NCBI RefSeq assembly: GCF_918797525.1
Contig: NZ_OU963893.1
Coordinates: 372,001-436,000 of the forward strand
DNA: 64,000 bases
From: an unidentified bacterial endosymbiont
GTDB lineage: Bacteria; Pseudomonadota; Gammaproteobacteria; Enterobacterales; Enterobacteriaceae
Reading direction: 5' to 3'
Part shown: positions 23,034 through 30,618 of the stretch, piece after piece
Layout: each line of letters opens with the position of its first letter
How positions within the stretch are numbered: the stretch's first letter is position 1
The notes under the pieces: model-generated
What the model was told of the DNA's origin: nothing
Seen by the model: only the letters and a program-made list of their open reading frames with translations
The model's database searches: none
Translations under genes and position numbers: made by a program

Positions 23034-23933
23034 TTACTCTTTAACAAAAAACCAGGAGCTGACAAGAACGGAAATAAATTCCTCGATTATTCTTTCTCTT
23101 TTTTTTAAAAAGTATATTTTTATTTCTATCTTAACGCTATGCTGATTGATGACGAGCGGACATAAAATAATGTTATTTAATTTGCAGTCTGTTGGTTTCA
23201 ATGACTGACTGGAAATTAGGCCGATAACTTCTCCGCGTTCTATGGAGGATAAGTGGTTTTTAATTTCAGGTGTAATAATCACTTCAGCCTCATCAATATC
23301 CTCAAGGTTTTTTTTCAACTCCTGACGCCAGTTTATATCTGTTCTGTCCAGAATGTTTAGTAGCGTAGCGGGTATAATGATAGACTTTTGTGACAATGGT
23401 TTTATTTTGGGCTTTACTATATTTATGGTGGCTGTTTTATATGAGGCTATAGCAATCTCGCTCTTATCATATTGCAATTCCTTATTGGATATAATGATGT
23501 CTAGCTCTCCTGATAATAATTCCTGGGTTATTTCATTATTAAAATCCCTATATATCAATTGACTTATAACTCTCAACTGAGAGTGTGTCAGGTTAGATAA
23601 ACAGTCATGCAAGCAATGCTCAATCGATATGCTATAACCATGACTGGAGCGCGCTGGTTTATTTGCAGGGGTAAACTTATTCATAAAGTGATTTTCTAAC
23701 AGGGTTAATTCATCATAGTAGCGGGAGATAGCATCATAGAGTTCCTTTCCCTCATGCGTAAGATCAACACCGTCACGTCCGCGAAGAAAGAGATTACAGC
23801 CAAGCCTTTCCTCAAGAATTTTGATTCTTCTTGAGAGTGGTGACTTGGTAATGTAGAGTTGCTCAGCACCACTCTTCAACGACTTGTTGCGGGTTGTAAC
23901 TATGAATGATCGTAATAAGTTTGAAACAAACAC
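23034..23933 (-). CDS. LysR-family transcriptional regulator
   Basis: 299 residues, with a GTG start after AAGGGG. The N-terminal winged helix is LKSGAEQLYITKSPLSRRI and EERLGCNLFLRGRDGVDLT. The C-terminal co-inducer domain is divergent and basic. Codon usage is AT-rich compared with the neighbouring alr, suggesting acquisition. The N-terminal half resembles SpvR-like LysR regulators. It is the leftmost gene of the alr-tyrB island and may regulate the LPMO gene or itself; no target is shown by the sequence. Confidence 0.85.
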   Translation of the reverse strand: MFVSNLLRSFIVTTRNKSLKSGAEQLYITKSPLSRRIKILEERLGCNLFLRGRDGVDLTHEGKELYDAISRYYDELTLLENHFMNKFTPANKPARSSHGYSISIEHCLHDCLSNLTHSQLRVISQLIYRDFNNEITQELLSGELDIIISNKELQYDKSEIAIASYKTATINIVKPKIKPLSQKSIIIPATLLNILDRTDINWRQELKKNLEDIDEAEVIITPEIKNHLSSIERGEVIGLISSQSLKPTDCKLNNIILCPLVINQHSVKIEIKIYFLKKRERIIEEFISVLVSSWFFVKE

Positions 23934-24370
23934 GGCATATCCCCTTTTAATTAAATGGGTATTGGAATGATAAAGGTTTATTGAAAATAATTGAATCTTT
24001 AATCATTATGCAAGATTTAAAAACGTTTTTAGCGAGAGGGGAGCGAGCAGGCTGCATATAGCAACAAGTGATATTTCAGGGACGATATACGCTGCACCCG
24101 ACTCTAAGTAGTGAAGCAAGGATTACTGAAAAATATGACTTTTATTTGTGGATGAAACGTTTTATATAATAAATGAGCATTCCCGGTGGTCAATGTTTAT
24201 GCTGCACTGCACATTTGCGCAATACAGGTCGAAGATGATTTTATTGGTTAAACTAATAATCTCGTGGCGTTATTGCCATGAGAGAGGATTGTATGGTGAC
24301 ATTATATTTATTAAAGATGACCGGGATAACCGGCCATCTTGATTTTCTTATTATTAAAACATTCGTATAA
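23934..24370. other. Gene-free AT-rich stretch between LysR gene and LPMO gene
   Basis: 437 bp with no convincing coding region. A 64-codon frame at 24148-24342 has no ribosome-binding site or recognisable motif. The LysR promoter must lie at its left end, and the right end holds the LPMO 3' region. Confidence 0.6.
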
Positions 24371-25816
24371 TTATATTGCGCGCCACAGTGTCTCGGAGTC
24401 GGCACCGCCAGGTGACCAGTCATAAACATGAGCGGTGTGGGTCTGCAGGCAAATCCAGTTCCGACCGCGGTAGCTTACCCGGGTTCCTACTGGATAGGTT
24501 GTATTAAGTTTCCACTCCGGGTAATCTCCCTCGCCCGGACCAGGGCCTGGGTCCGAACCTGCCAGGGTAGTGGCGCTCAGGGTATTACTCGCTGCTGAAC
24601 GCCGTCCGTATGCATCCTCCGCGATAACATGGTAATTATATGTAGTACTGTACTGCAACCCGGTATCCTGGAACGAAAGCTGTGAAGCCGGAACACGGGT
24701 TATCTCGACGTTATTACGGAAGATCAAATAGGCAGCCAGCGTACTTGACGTTGTCGATGAAGGTCCCCACATCAGGCTTACGCTATTTTCAGAGACACCC
24801 ATACTGTGCAAATTTGTCGGAGGAGTTGGTTTCGTCTGATTGCCGCCGCTGGGTAATGTTTCTACCGACAGAGATGAACTCCGGGCAGACTCCTTAATCG
24901 CAGTGACGGAATACTGGAACCTTGTATTCGCCGGTAAACTTGAATCTGTCCAGCTCAATCCACTGGTCGTGGCATGGTACGTACCGTTACGATAAATCTT
25001 ATAGTAAGAGACATTCGCAGAGGATGCGTTCCAGGCAAGCGATACCGAACTGGCAGTGACATTCACTACGCGCAGATTATGCGGCGGCAGCGGGCAAAGA
25101 CAGTCGCCATTGCCGCCGTCTCCACCACCGTCTTCACCGCCGTCTCCACCACCGCCTTCACCACCGTCTCCACCACCGCCTTCACCCACAAAGTTCAGAT
25201 CAATAACCTGGTAGAAAGCATTGCCGGTATCGGCGACTTCCCAGACGGCCAGAATGACATGGTAACCGCTGCGTTCCGGTAATATAACATCATGCACCGT
25301 GGGTTGCGGCGGAGTTAATGCTGTACCATGACTCCAGAAAGGTTGTTCAGTTAGTTCAACCTGATAAAAAGGCTTGTCTTCAAACTGGGCGCGGCTAAGA
25401 GGCAGATTTGGATTCCAGTTCGGTCGCGTAATAAAATAGTTCCAGCGCCGGGTTAAGTGCGTGGCAGAATAAAACCAAGAAATCGTTAAGACGTCTGATG
25501 ATAGCACATCATGTTTTTGCCAGTGAGTACCCGGCGCGTCCAAAAATTCACCATTTCCCTGGTTCGCACTGCCAATTTTGCCATCAGGCGGCGGTAATGC
25601 GTTAGCCTGATCCTGGGGTGCTATAGGATCACGAAGGCCCGAATTAAATGCAGGGAAAAATTTACCCGCCTCACGCTGGTTAAGCTGGCCTGTATCGAGC
25701 TGCCCGGCTTGCCAGGCAAAATATGCCCGTGATGCCGGGGAGAAAACATGGCCATGGAATGGGGTAACATTTGATTGCTTATCCTTGGAGATAATAGTTG
25801 GTGAACGGTATGTCAT
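24371..25816 (-). CDS. Lytic polysaccharide monooxygenase (AA10) with two FN3 domains and a chitin-binding module
   Basis: The start is ATG 25816, six bases after AAGGA; 481 residues. Residues about 20-200 form an AA10 copper oxidase closely resembling chitin-active CBP21. First His in FHGHVFSPASRAYFAW, second copper His in SATHLTRRWNYFITRPNW, then SGYHVILAVWEVADTGNAFY. A Gly/Asp/Glu-rich linker with CLCP follows, then two fibronectin type III domains. The last 50 residues (YPEWKLNTTYPVGTRVSYRG ... W) fit a CBM5/12 chitin-binding module. AA10 enzymes need a free N-terminal His, yet the 19 residues before it (MTYRSPTIISKDKQSNVTPF) lack a hydrophobic core. Export is therefore non-Sec, or the leader is removed another way. 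Confidence 0.88.
   Translation of the reverse strand: MTYRSPTIISKDKQSNVTPFHGHVFSPASRAYFAWQAGQLDTGQLNQREAGKFFPAFNSGLRDPIAPQDQANALPPPDGKIGSANQGNGEFLDAPGTHWQKHDVLSSDVLTISWFYSATHLTRRWNYFITRPNWNPNLPLSRAQFEDKPFYQVELTEQPFWSHGTALTPPQPTVHDVILPERSGYHVILAVWEVADTGNAFYQVIDLNFVGEGGGGDGGEGGGGDGGEDGGGDGGNGDCLCPLPPHNLRVVNVTASSVSLAWNASSANVSYYKIYRNGTYHATTSGLSWTDSSLPANTRFQYSVTAIKESARSSSLSVETLPSGGNQTKPTPPTNLHSMGVSENSVSLMWGPSSTTSSTLAAYLIFRNNVEITRVPASQLSFQDTGLQYSTTYNYHVIAEDAYGRRSAASNTLSATTLAGSDPGPGPGEGDYPEWKLNTTYPVGTRVSYRGRNWICLQTHTAHVYDWSPGGADSETLWRAI
25116..25187 (-). repeat. Three tandem 24-bp repeats in the LPMO linker
   Basis: Units at 25116-25139, 25140-25163 and 25164-25187 differ by only one to three bases. 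They encode 8-residue Gly/Asp/Glu repeats in frame, between the catalytic domain and the first FN3 domain. Confidence 0.85.
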
Positions 25817-26760
25817 AATATTATTCCTTATAGCATTGAACAATTAATGAATGATTAATTTGGAACCTTTGCGAGTAACTCGTTTAATAGGCTGTTTTTT
25901 GTTTTTCCTACCTCCATTAGCTCATGTTGTCTGACGTCATTTGATAGATAATTGAAACTTTAGTGCAGTATTACGTGGCTTCCACCTTACATCCCTGAGG
26001 CGTGTTTTAATGATTTTTCTTTTATCTTTTATGAAGAAAATGTTCTTTCAATTATCAAGTGAAATAAATGAAAACATTGTCGGTAAGTATTGTCAGTATT
26101 CGCAACATTACAAATTCAAATATTGGAATCGTAGGTGTTAAAAATTAGCACTGTGATGTTTCTTTCTTTATAATTGCTAAAAATCAGATGGTTGAAGTTT
26201 GTTAAAGGAGGAGGCACATTTAAAGACAATATTGTTTTTCGTTTGAAAGTAGGGCTCTGTCGCTTCAAACCTCGCCAGATAACTGGTTGTCTTTATGAGA
26301 TGCTACCCAATCATGCCTTTGCTCAAAAACCTCTAAGCGCTGGCATTATCCCATCGATGTTATTGCTAAAGTGTCTGCTGATACCTCGCCTGTCCCCTGA
26401 GCTTGTGCAATCCGGAAGAGGTAATGGCTGAGCATGGTATCATTGTTGACTATTCCACCAGCACCGGTGGGTTAATCGTATGGAGCCACTTCTGGATAAG
26501 GCCTCCAGAAGCAAAGGCATGATCGGGTAGCATCTCAAACAGACAGCATCTTATCTGACGAGGTTTTATGCGGCAGAGTCCGCTCTCTCCCTATCCGACC
26601 AAAAAATGAGCGTTTTTGTATTGCTTAAATATATATTTCTGTCCAATGACATATGACAAATGCGGTTTTCTCAATTTGTTTTTAAGACTCATACTTATAA
26701 CGGCTTAAGAAAGTGGTGTCGTTTTGATGGAAAAATAAACTTATTGAGGTTATTTCAGTT
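25817..26760. other. Long non-coding stretch between LPMO and LuxR-type genes
   Basis: About 940 bp, AT-rich apart from the middle. It contains the LPMO promoter side on the left, a 242-bp element with 28-bp inverted repeats at 26296-26537, and the promoter of the LuxR-type gene on the right. No intact gene was found. Confidence 0.7.
26296..26537. mobile_element. 242-bp element with near-perfect 28-bp inverted repeats and IS6-like remnant
   Basis: The arms are 26296-26323 (begins TGAGATGCTACCC) and 26510-26537; they match at 27 of 28 positions after reverse complement. The 186 bp between carry, in shifted frames, pieces such as HYPIDVIAKVSADTSP, EEVMAEHGIIVDYST and HRWVNRMEPLLDKA. These resemble the N-terminal region of IS6/IS240-family transposases. 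The gene is broken by several frameshifts. Either this is a MITE-like derivative or one arm is an inverted partial duplication. Confidence 0.6.
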
Positions 26761-27381
26761 ATGAACATTTTGATGATTGATGAATTGCCGTTATATATTC
26801 ACGGCATGAAGGTTGAGCTCCAAAGGATAATGCCTGAAAGTCAGGTTATAGACGCTAATAATTTTGATCAAGCATGCGCTTTACTGTCAAATGAGAGTGT
26901 TGACCTGATACTACTCGATGGTGATATGGAATGCGCCCCATTGCTCCCCCTGCTCAGCAGGGAGTACCCACGAATACCGGTGGTACTGATGTTAAGGAAA
27001 GTGACAGGGAAGGTGTTTAGCTTCTATCTTAAACAAAACATTAAAGGGGTACTAACCCGGGATCAGCCAGTGGATAAAATTAGTCAAATACTGAAGATGG
27101 TTGATGCCGGGATCATCTGTTTTCCTGAGCAGATTGCCCTGTCGATGGATAAAAAGGATAGCGACGATACCGTGAGTCAGTTGAGTCATCGGCAGCAGGA
27201 GGTTCTGGAGTTGCTCGCGAAAGGCGGTACCAATAAGCAAATCGGCCGCCAGTTGAATATCAGCGCCGGAACCGTGAAAGTTCATCTGGAATCTATTTTT
27301 AATCGTTTACAGGTTAATAATCGAACTCAGGCAGCCAGGCTTTACTTTAGTTATATTAATAATCACGTAATTTCTGAATAA
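26761..27381 (+). CDS. LuxR/NarL-type response regulator (orphan)
   Basis: 206 residues. The receiver-like domain starts MNILMIDELPLYIHG, with the acidic pair Asp-Glu at 7-8, a probable phosphoacceptor Asp in LILLDGDM (about residue 54) and a Lys in VLMLRK. The HTH at about 140-200 reads LSHRQQEVLELLAKGGTNKQ then SAGTVKVHLESIFNRLQV, a typical LuxR C-terminal domain. No histidine kinase is adjacent. It is convergent with the holin/endolysin operon and lies beside the LPMO, so it is a reasonable candidate regulator of the island. Confidence 0.88.
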   Translation: MNILMIDELPLYIHGMKVELQRIMPESQVIDANNFDQACALLSNESVDLILLDGDMECAPLLPLLSREYPRIPVVLMLRKVTGKVFSFYLKQNIKGVLTRDQPVDKISQILKMVDAGIICFPEQIALSMDKKDSDDTVSQLSHRQQEVLELLAKGGTNKQIGRQLNISAGTVKVHLESIFNRLQVNNRTQAARLYFSYINNHVISE

Positions 27382-27469
27382 TATATTGCACTTTACTTCA
27401 CACAGAAACTATTTTATAGCCTTTGCTTAATAATGGCGCGAAAGGTTTTCACCGTTTCGCGCCATCGTA

Positions 27470-27760
27470 TTATTTAATTTTAAAGATAAAATAGCCGAAA
27501 ATGATCAAAAGTGTACCGAAGTCTTGTAATAACCAAAAAGGAATGCTATTAGTAACATTATCAACACCGGTAAACAAAAAATGAATGTTCATTCCGCTCT
27601 GCGCAAATAATCCGAACGCAATGGCCGCCAGACCAAACTTGTAGATAAAATGCAGGGGGGTTATTTTGCGGCTGTATGCACAAAAAAGAATAATAAATGA
27701 CGTAGACATATCGACCATAATGGTGAAAAACAGCATCCACCCATCCAGGACGCTATTCAT
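27470..27760 (-). CDS. Small holin-like membrane protein (second)
   Basis: 96 residues from ATG 27760, with GGAG upstream; a longer frame reading back into the preceding gene is rejected. Three hydrophobic segments are visible: LDGWMLFFTIMVDMSTSFII, FIYKFGLAAIAFGLFAQSG and FWLLQDFGTLLIIFGYFIF. It ends with a short basic tail KIK. It begins immediately after the upstream holin-like stop, so the two are translationally linked. Size and topology suit a holin or antiholin, but the sequence was not matched to a named family. Confidence 0.55.
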   Translation of the reverse strand: MNSVLDGWMLFFTIMVDMSTSFIILFCAYSRKITPLHFIYKFGLAAIAFGLFAQSGMNIHFLFTGVDNVTNSIPFWLLQDFGTLLIIFGYFIFKIK

Positions 27761-27761
27761 A

Positions 27762-28169
27762 TTAATCTCCGCTTTGTTTACGACTGGTGGAGCCTGCGGC
27801 GGATGACCTTTCACGGCTAACACGTTTTTTCAGCTCTCCGGCAACGTCAAAAATGTCCTTTTGTTCGTGGCGGCGGAAAAAATTCGCCAGCCAGACAATT
27901 AACCCGTTGCTTATCGCGCCAACGATATAACCCAGCCCCAGAGTCGCGTCCGCTTCATTTAAGTCGATTTTCAGCCACCGTGCGGTAAAGCCGCCGAGAG
28001 CAAAGGCGGCACACATGCTGATACTGCCGATGATAACCCCGGCGATAAAACGACTATGCTGCTGAAGTTTTCGCGGCTGCCAAAAGAAAGAGACGCTGAC
28101 GCCGCCAAAGAGACCGGCAACGGCAAGGAGCCCTTCGTTAATCAGGGTAGGGGTGAGAAAACTGTTCAT
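27762..28169 (-). CDS. Holin-like membrane protein
   Basis: 135 residues with hydrophobic segments at about 8-28 (INEGLLAVAGLFGGVSVSFF), 40-62 (FIAGVIIGSISMCAAFALGG) and 75-97 (LGLGYIVGAISNGLIVWLAN). A charged cytoplasmic tail rich in Arg, Lys and Ser follows. This is the pattern of phage class I holins. It follows the endolysin and barnase-fold genes in the same operon, which supports the reading. AGGAG lies upstream of the start. Confidence 0.65.
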   Translation of the reverse strand: MNSFLTPTLINEGLLAVAGLFGGVSVSFFWQPRKLQQHSRFIAGVIIGSISMCAAFALGGFTARWLKIDLNEADATLGLGYIVGAISNGLIVWLANFFRRHEQKDIFDVAGELKKRVSRERSSAAGSTSRKQSGD

Positions 28170-28221
28170 TATAACTCCTTAGTAACCGGCTCCACGTCTT
28201 AGCGGGCGTGGAGCCGTAGGG

Positions 28222-28704
28222 TTACTGGCAGGGGGTAACTTCAACAAAATGTTGATAGTTATCCGGTGTGAAAAAACGCTGTTGGCCTGAGAGGGTATAG
28301 ACCAGCCGTTTAGGGCTTCGGTAACCGCGCGAGACGTCTACATCAGCGCTGTACCACTTCACGCTGGCGGGCAATGTCTTGTGCTGATACGCATCGCCGC
28401 CAATCCACTTATTGTGGGTAGGTTTTAAGCCCCACAGCGTCTCTGAGTCAGAACCCGACCAGCCGAGACGTTTTGCTTCCTCGCTGGTGATATATTTCGC
28501 CGGCAGACGGCCCGTTGTATTGAGCGTTCTTAGCGTTGCGCTGAAATCCGCCACATTATTAATACCGGGTGAGCCGTTATTGTTTAGAAATGTGTTGATC
28601 TCATTCACTTCTTTTTCGCAGGTCACCGTTTCGGCAGCAGTGCTGAAATGGCTGAATAGTGCCATGCATAAAACGAGTGAACCGGTCCGAATTGCTTTTT
28701 TCAT
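28222..28704 (-). CDS. Secreted barnase-fold protein with degenerate active site
   Basis: 160 residues with a Sec signal (MKKAIRTGSLVLCMALFSHF, cleavage near STAAE). The mature part aligns by eye with barnase: RLPAKYITSEEAKRLGW matches KLPDNYITKSEAQALGW. Later GGDAYQH..., VSRGYRSPKRLVY and TPDNYQHF match the core. Barnase catalytic Glu73 aligns with Ser in KWYSADV, His102 aligns with Asn in TPDNYQ, Lys27 with Ser and Arg59 with Lys. Arg83 and Arg87 are kept. The protein is thus probably not a classical guanyl-specific ribonuclease. No barstar-like gene is next to it. Confidence 0.7.
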   Translation of the reverse strand: MKKAIRTGSLVLCMALFSHFSTAAETVTCEKEVNEINTFLNNNGSPGINNVADFSATLRTLNTTGRLPAKYITSEEAKRLGWSGSDSETLWGLKPTHNKWIGGDAYQHKTLPASVKWYSADVDVSRGYRSPKRLVYTLSGQQRFFTPDNYQHFVEVTPCQ

Positions 28705-28730
28705 CTTTATTTCCTTGCTTATTTATCGGG

Positions 28731-29180
28731 TCAACTAAGAAACAGTTTCATTTCAGCTTCGCGACGACGCGTAAGCCCTGGCAGAATTTTACCGCCAGCT
28801 TTATTCCAGCTTTTGAATTGCAGTGCGGCGCCCTGAATATCACCAGCGTTGAGTTTTTTTAGCAGGGTTGATTTTTTGAGATTGCCGGTTCCCACGTTGA
28901 AGGCAAGCGAGACCAGCGCGTCAAACTGATTTTGCGTAACCGTCACGCCGACCATTTTCTCTACCCCCTGTTCTGTTCTACGCAGGTCTTTGCGAAGCAG
29001 GTTTTTAGCCTCGCCGGTTGTGATTTTAATGAGTTTTTCCATCTCCTTTGTCAGGATTAAATGGCCGTAGCCAATGGTCCATAAACCGACGGCATCGCGA
29101 TAACGTTCCAGCTTTAGCCCTTCAAACTGGCAAATCAGCTGTACGCCTTTATCGCCGGTACTATTTGGTTGTTTATTCAT
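28731..29180 (-). CDS. T4-type lysozyme / endolysin (GH24)
   Basis: 149 residues. The catalytic Glu-8-Asp-5-Thr motif of GH24 is visible in CQFEGLKLERYRDAVGLWTI followed by GYGH. QNQFDALVSLAFNVG and GGKILPGLTRRREAE are also family signatures. There is no signal peptide or SAR anchor, so it needs a holin to reach the periplasm. Its ATG overlaps the stop of the upstream DUF2589-like gene (TAATG), indicating translational coupling. Cleaves peptidoglycan glycan strands. Confidence 0.92.
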   Translation of the reverse strand: MNKQPNSTGDKGVQLICQFEGLKLERYRDAVGLWTIGYGHLILTKEMEKLIKITTGEAKNLLRKDLRRTEQGVEKMVGVTVTQNQFDALVSLAFNVGTGNLKKSTLLKKLNAGDIQGAALQFKSWNKAGGKILPGLTRRREAEMKLFLS

Positions 29181-29779
29181 TACGGCGTCTCCTCTGCTTT
29201 CGGAAGGGGAATGACTTTATTGGTGTATTCATCAATTAAACGCATTACGCTTTCTGGCGGTTCGAGTGCGGTAAATTGCATTTCCACATCAATGTGGCGA
29301 CTGTCACGCCCACCCTGGGTTTCGCTGGAAGGGGAAAGGCTGACGTGAAAGCGGCCAAATTCGTTCTCGCCTGATTGTCGGGAAGGGGCCTGCATCCCTT
29401 CAGAGCGAATTGTCAGATTGACCTTCATCTTTTCCAGCATCAGCCCGCGCGGTGTCGACATCGCGACGAGCGGGAGATCAAAGTAGTGCTTTTCATCCAG
29501 CGTCAGCTGTACGGTGCGGGGGATTAACGAACCGTCATCGGCCGGTTCGAAAAAGGGATCCAGCGCCTTCATATATTGCTGAGCGATGAGTTCGTTCGCG
29601 GCCGTTGCCGCGTATTGCATACCACGCGTGATATCCTCAAGCGAAATGGGGACACCGGGAATATTGGCTGGAGGGGGCGAGTTTCCCTGCTCCGGAGGCG
29701 GTGCATCCGTGGCCTCGTTGCCCGTCTTGTTTTCGGGCTCTTCGTCCTTCCCGCCGCGTAGCCATGTTTTGAAAGACAT
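29180..29779 (-). CDS. DUF2589-like protein, long form
   Basis: 199 residues from ATG 29779, seven bases after AGGAG; an ATG nine codons upstream lacks such a site. The N-terminal 45 residues are Pro/Glu/Asn-rich and probably disordered. From ISLEDITRGMQYAATAANEL onward it is a beta-rich domain ending LEPPESVMRLIDEYTNKVI. The closing motif parallels the neighbouring gene product (RQEPPEALQRVIDFLT), so the two are probably paralogues of the DUF2589 type. Function unknown. Confidence 0.6.
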   Translation of the reverse strand: MSFKTWLRGGKDEEPENKTGNEATDAPPPEQGNSPPPANIPGVPISLEDITRGMQYAATAANELIAQQYMKALDPFFEPADDGSLIPRTVQLTLDEKHYFDLPLVAMSTPRGLMLEKMKVNLTIRSEGMQAPSRQSGENEFGRFHVSLSPSSETQGGRDSRHIDVEMQFTALEPPESVMRLIDEYTNKVIPLPKAEETP

Positions 29780-29854
29780 AATTCGCTCCTGAAAAAGGGC
29801 CACCACCGGCGGCCCATCGGTTACTTAATCGCACTGAAATCGCGGCGAGAAACG

Positions 29855-30412
29855 TTATTGCGCGGCGACAGGCTTGGTTTTGGCGTTGGTGAGGAAATCA
29901 ATAACGCGTTGTAGCGCTTCAGGTGGCTCCTGGCGTTTAATCTGGGTATGAATGGAGTATTTAGCTCGTGTATCGGTCGAACGGGTCTGTTCGGATTTAT
30001 GCGATACTTTACCGGTCATTTTTGCTTTGAATACGCCCCAACCGACGGAGGCTTCAACAGAGGCTTCCGCTTCGGTGCTGCTTGAGCTGGCTTCGCTCTG
30101 GCTGACCTCAAGTTCAAAATCGATCGTCCCTTCTTCAATACAAATGATGGGATGGGTAACCGCCGCCAGCAGCGGAATGCTCATTTTGCGGGTGACACTG
30201 CCTTTATTGACACCCTGTTCATCTACCACCGTTTCGTCGTAGTCAAACTCGATAGCGACGGCCTTGCCATCTTTAATACAGACCGAGAGCAGGAAGTCGG
30301 TATAAGACTTGCTTGCCTGGACCTGCGCTTTGATCATTGCCTGCAGCGGGCCGCCGATCATGTGTTCCAGCGGCAGGGCATTAATGACTGAACCAATAAA
30401 TTGTGAATCCAT
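29855..30412 (-). CDS. DUF2589-like protein, short form
   Basis: 185 residues, the first gene of the leftward operon. Begins MDSQFIGSVINALPLEHMIG then GPLQAMIKAQVQASKSYTDF, and continues with beta strands SIPLLAAVTHPIICIEEGTI. A Ser/Glu-rich stretch (SQSEASSSSTEAEASVEAS) and a final RQEPPEALQRVIDFLT follow. The pattern fits DUF2589 (PF11655) from memory; no biochemical role is known to me. No signal peptide. The gene is separated from the next by 75 bp containing a GC-rich hairpin. Confidence 0.65.
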   Translation of the reverse strand: MDSQFIGSVINALPLEHMIGGPLQAMIKAQVQASKSYTDFLLSVCIKDGKAVAIEFDYDETVVDEQGVNKGSVTRKMSIPLLAAVTHPIICIEEGTIDFELEVSQSEASSSSTEAEASVEASVGWGVFKAKMTGKVSHKSEQTRSTDTRAKYSIHTQIKRQEPPEALQRVIDFLTNAKTKPVAAQ

Positions 30413-30618
30413 AATGAGAACTCCTTGAGTGAATGAATGCGCGTTTGCGCAGGACTCACATTACGGGAGTAGGAAAGAGGACAATATTGGGTAAATGACA
30501 GGGCGGGAGGATGCAAAAAACCTATGCCAATCGCAGGATAATCTGAAGGGGTGGTGTTACGTCCTCTTCCGGTTTATTGTTGAAATCCCTGCCTTATCGA
30601 ATTCCGGAGAATCATCGC

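Noticed and set aside
24148..24342. Small plus-strand frame (64 codons) near the LPMO gene
   Set aside because: AT-rich, no ribosome-binding site, no recognisable features.
25116..25187. Short tandem repeats considered as a CRISPR array
   Set aside because: Units are contiguous with no spacers and encode a protein linker in frame.
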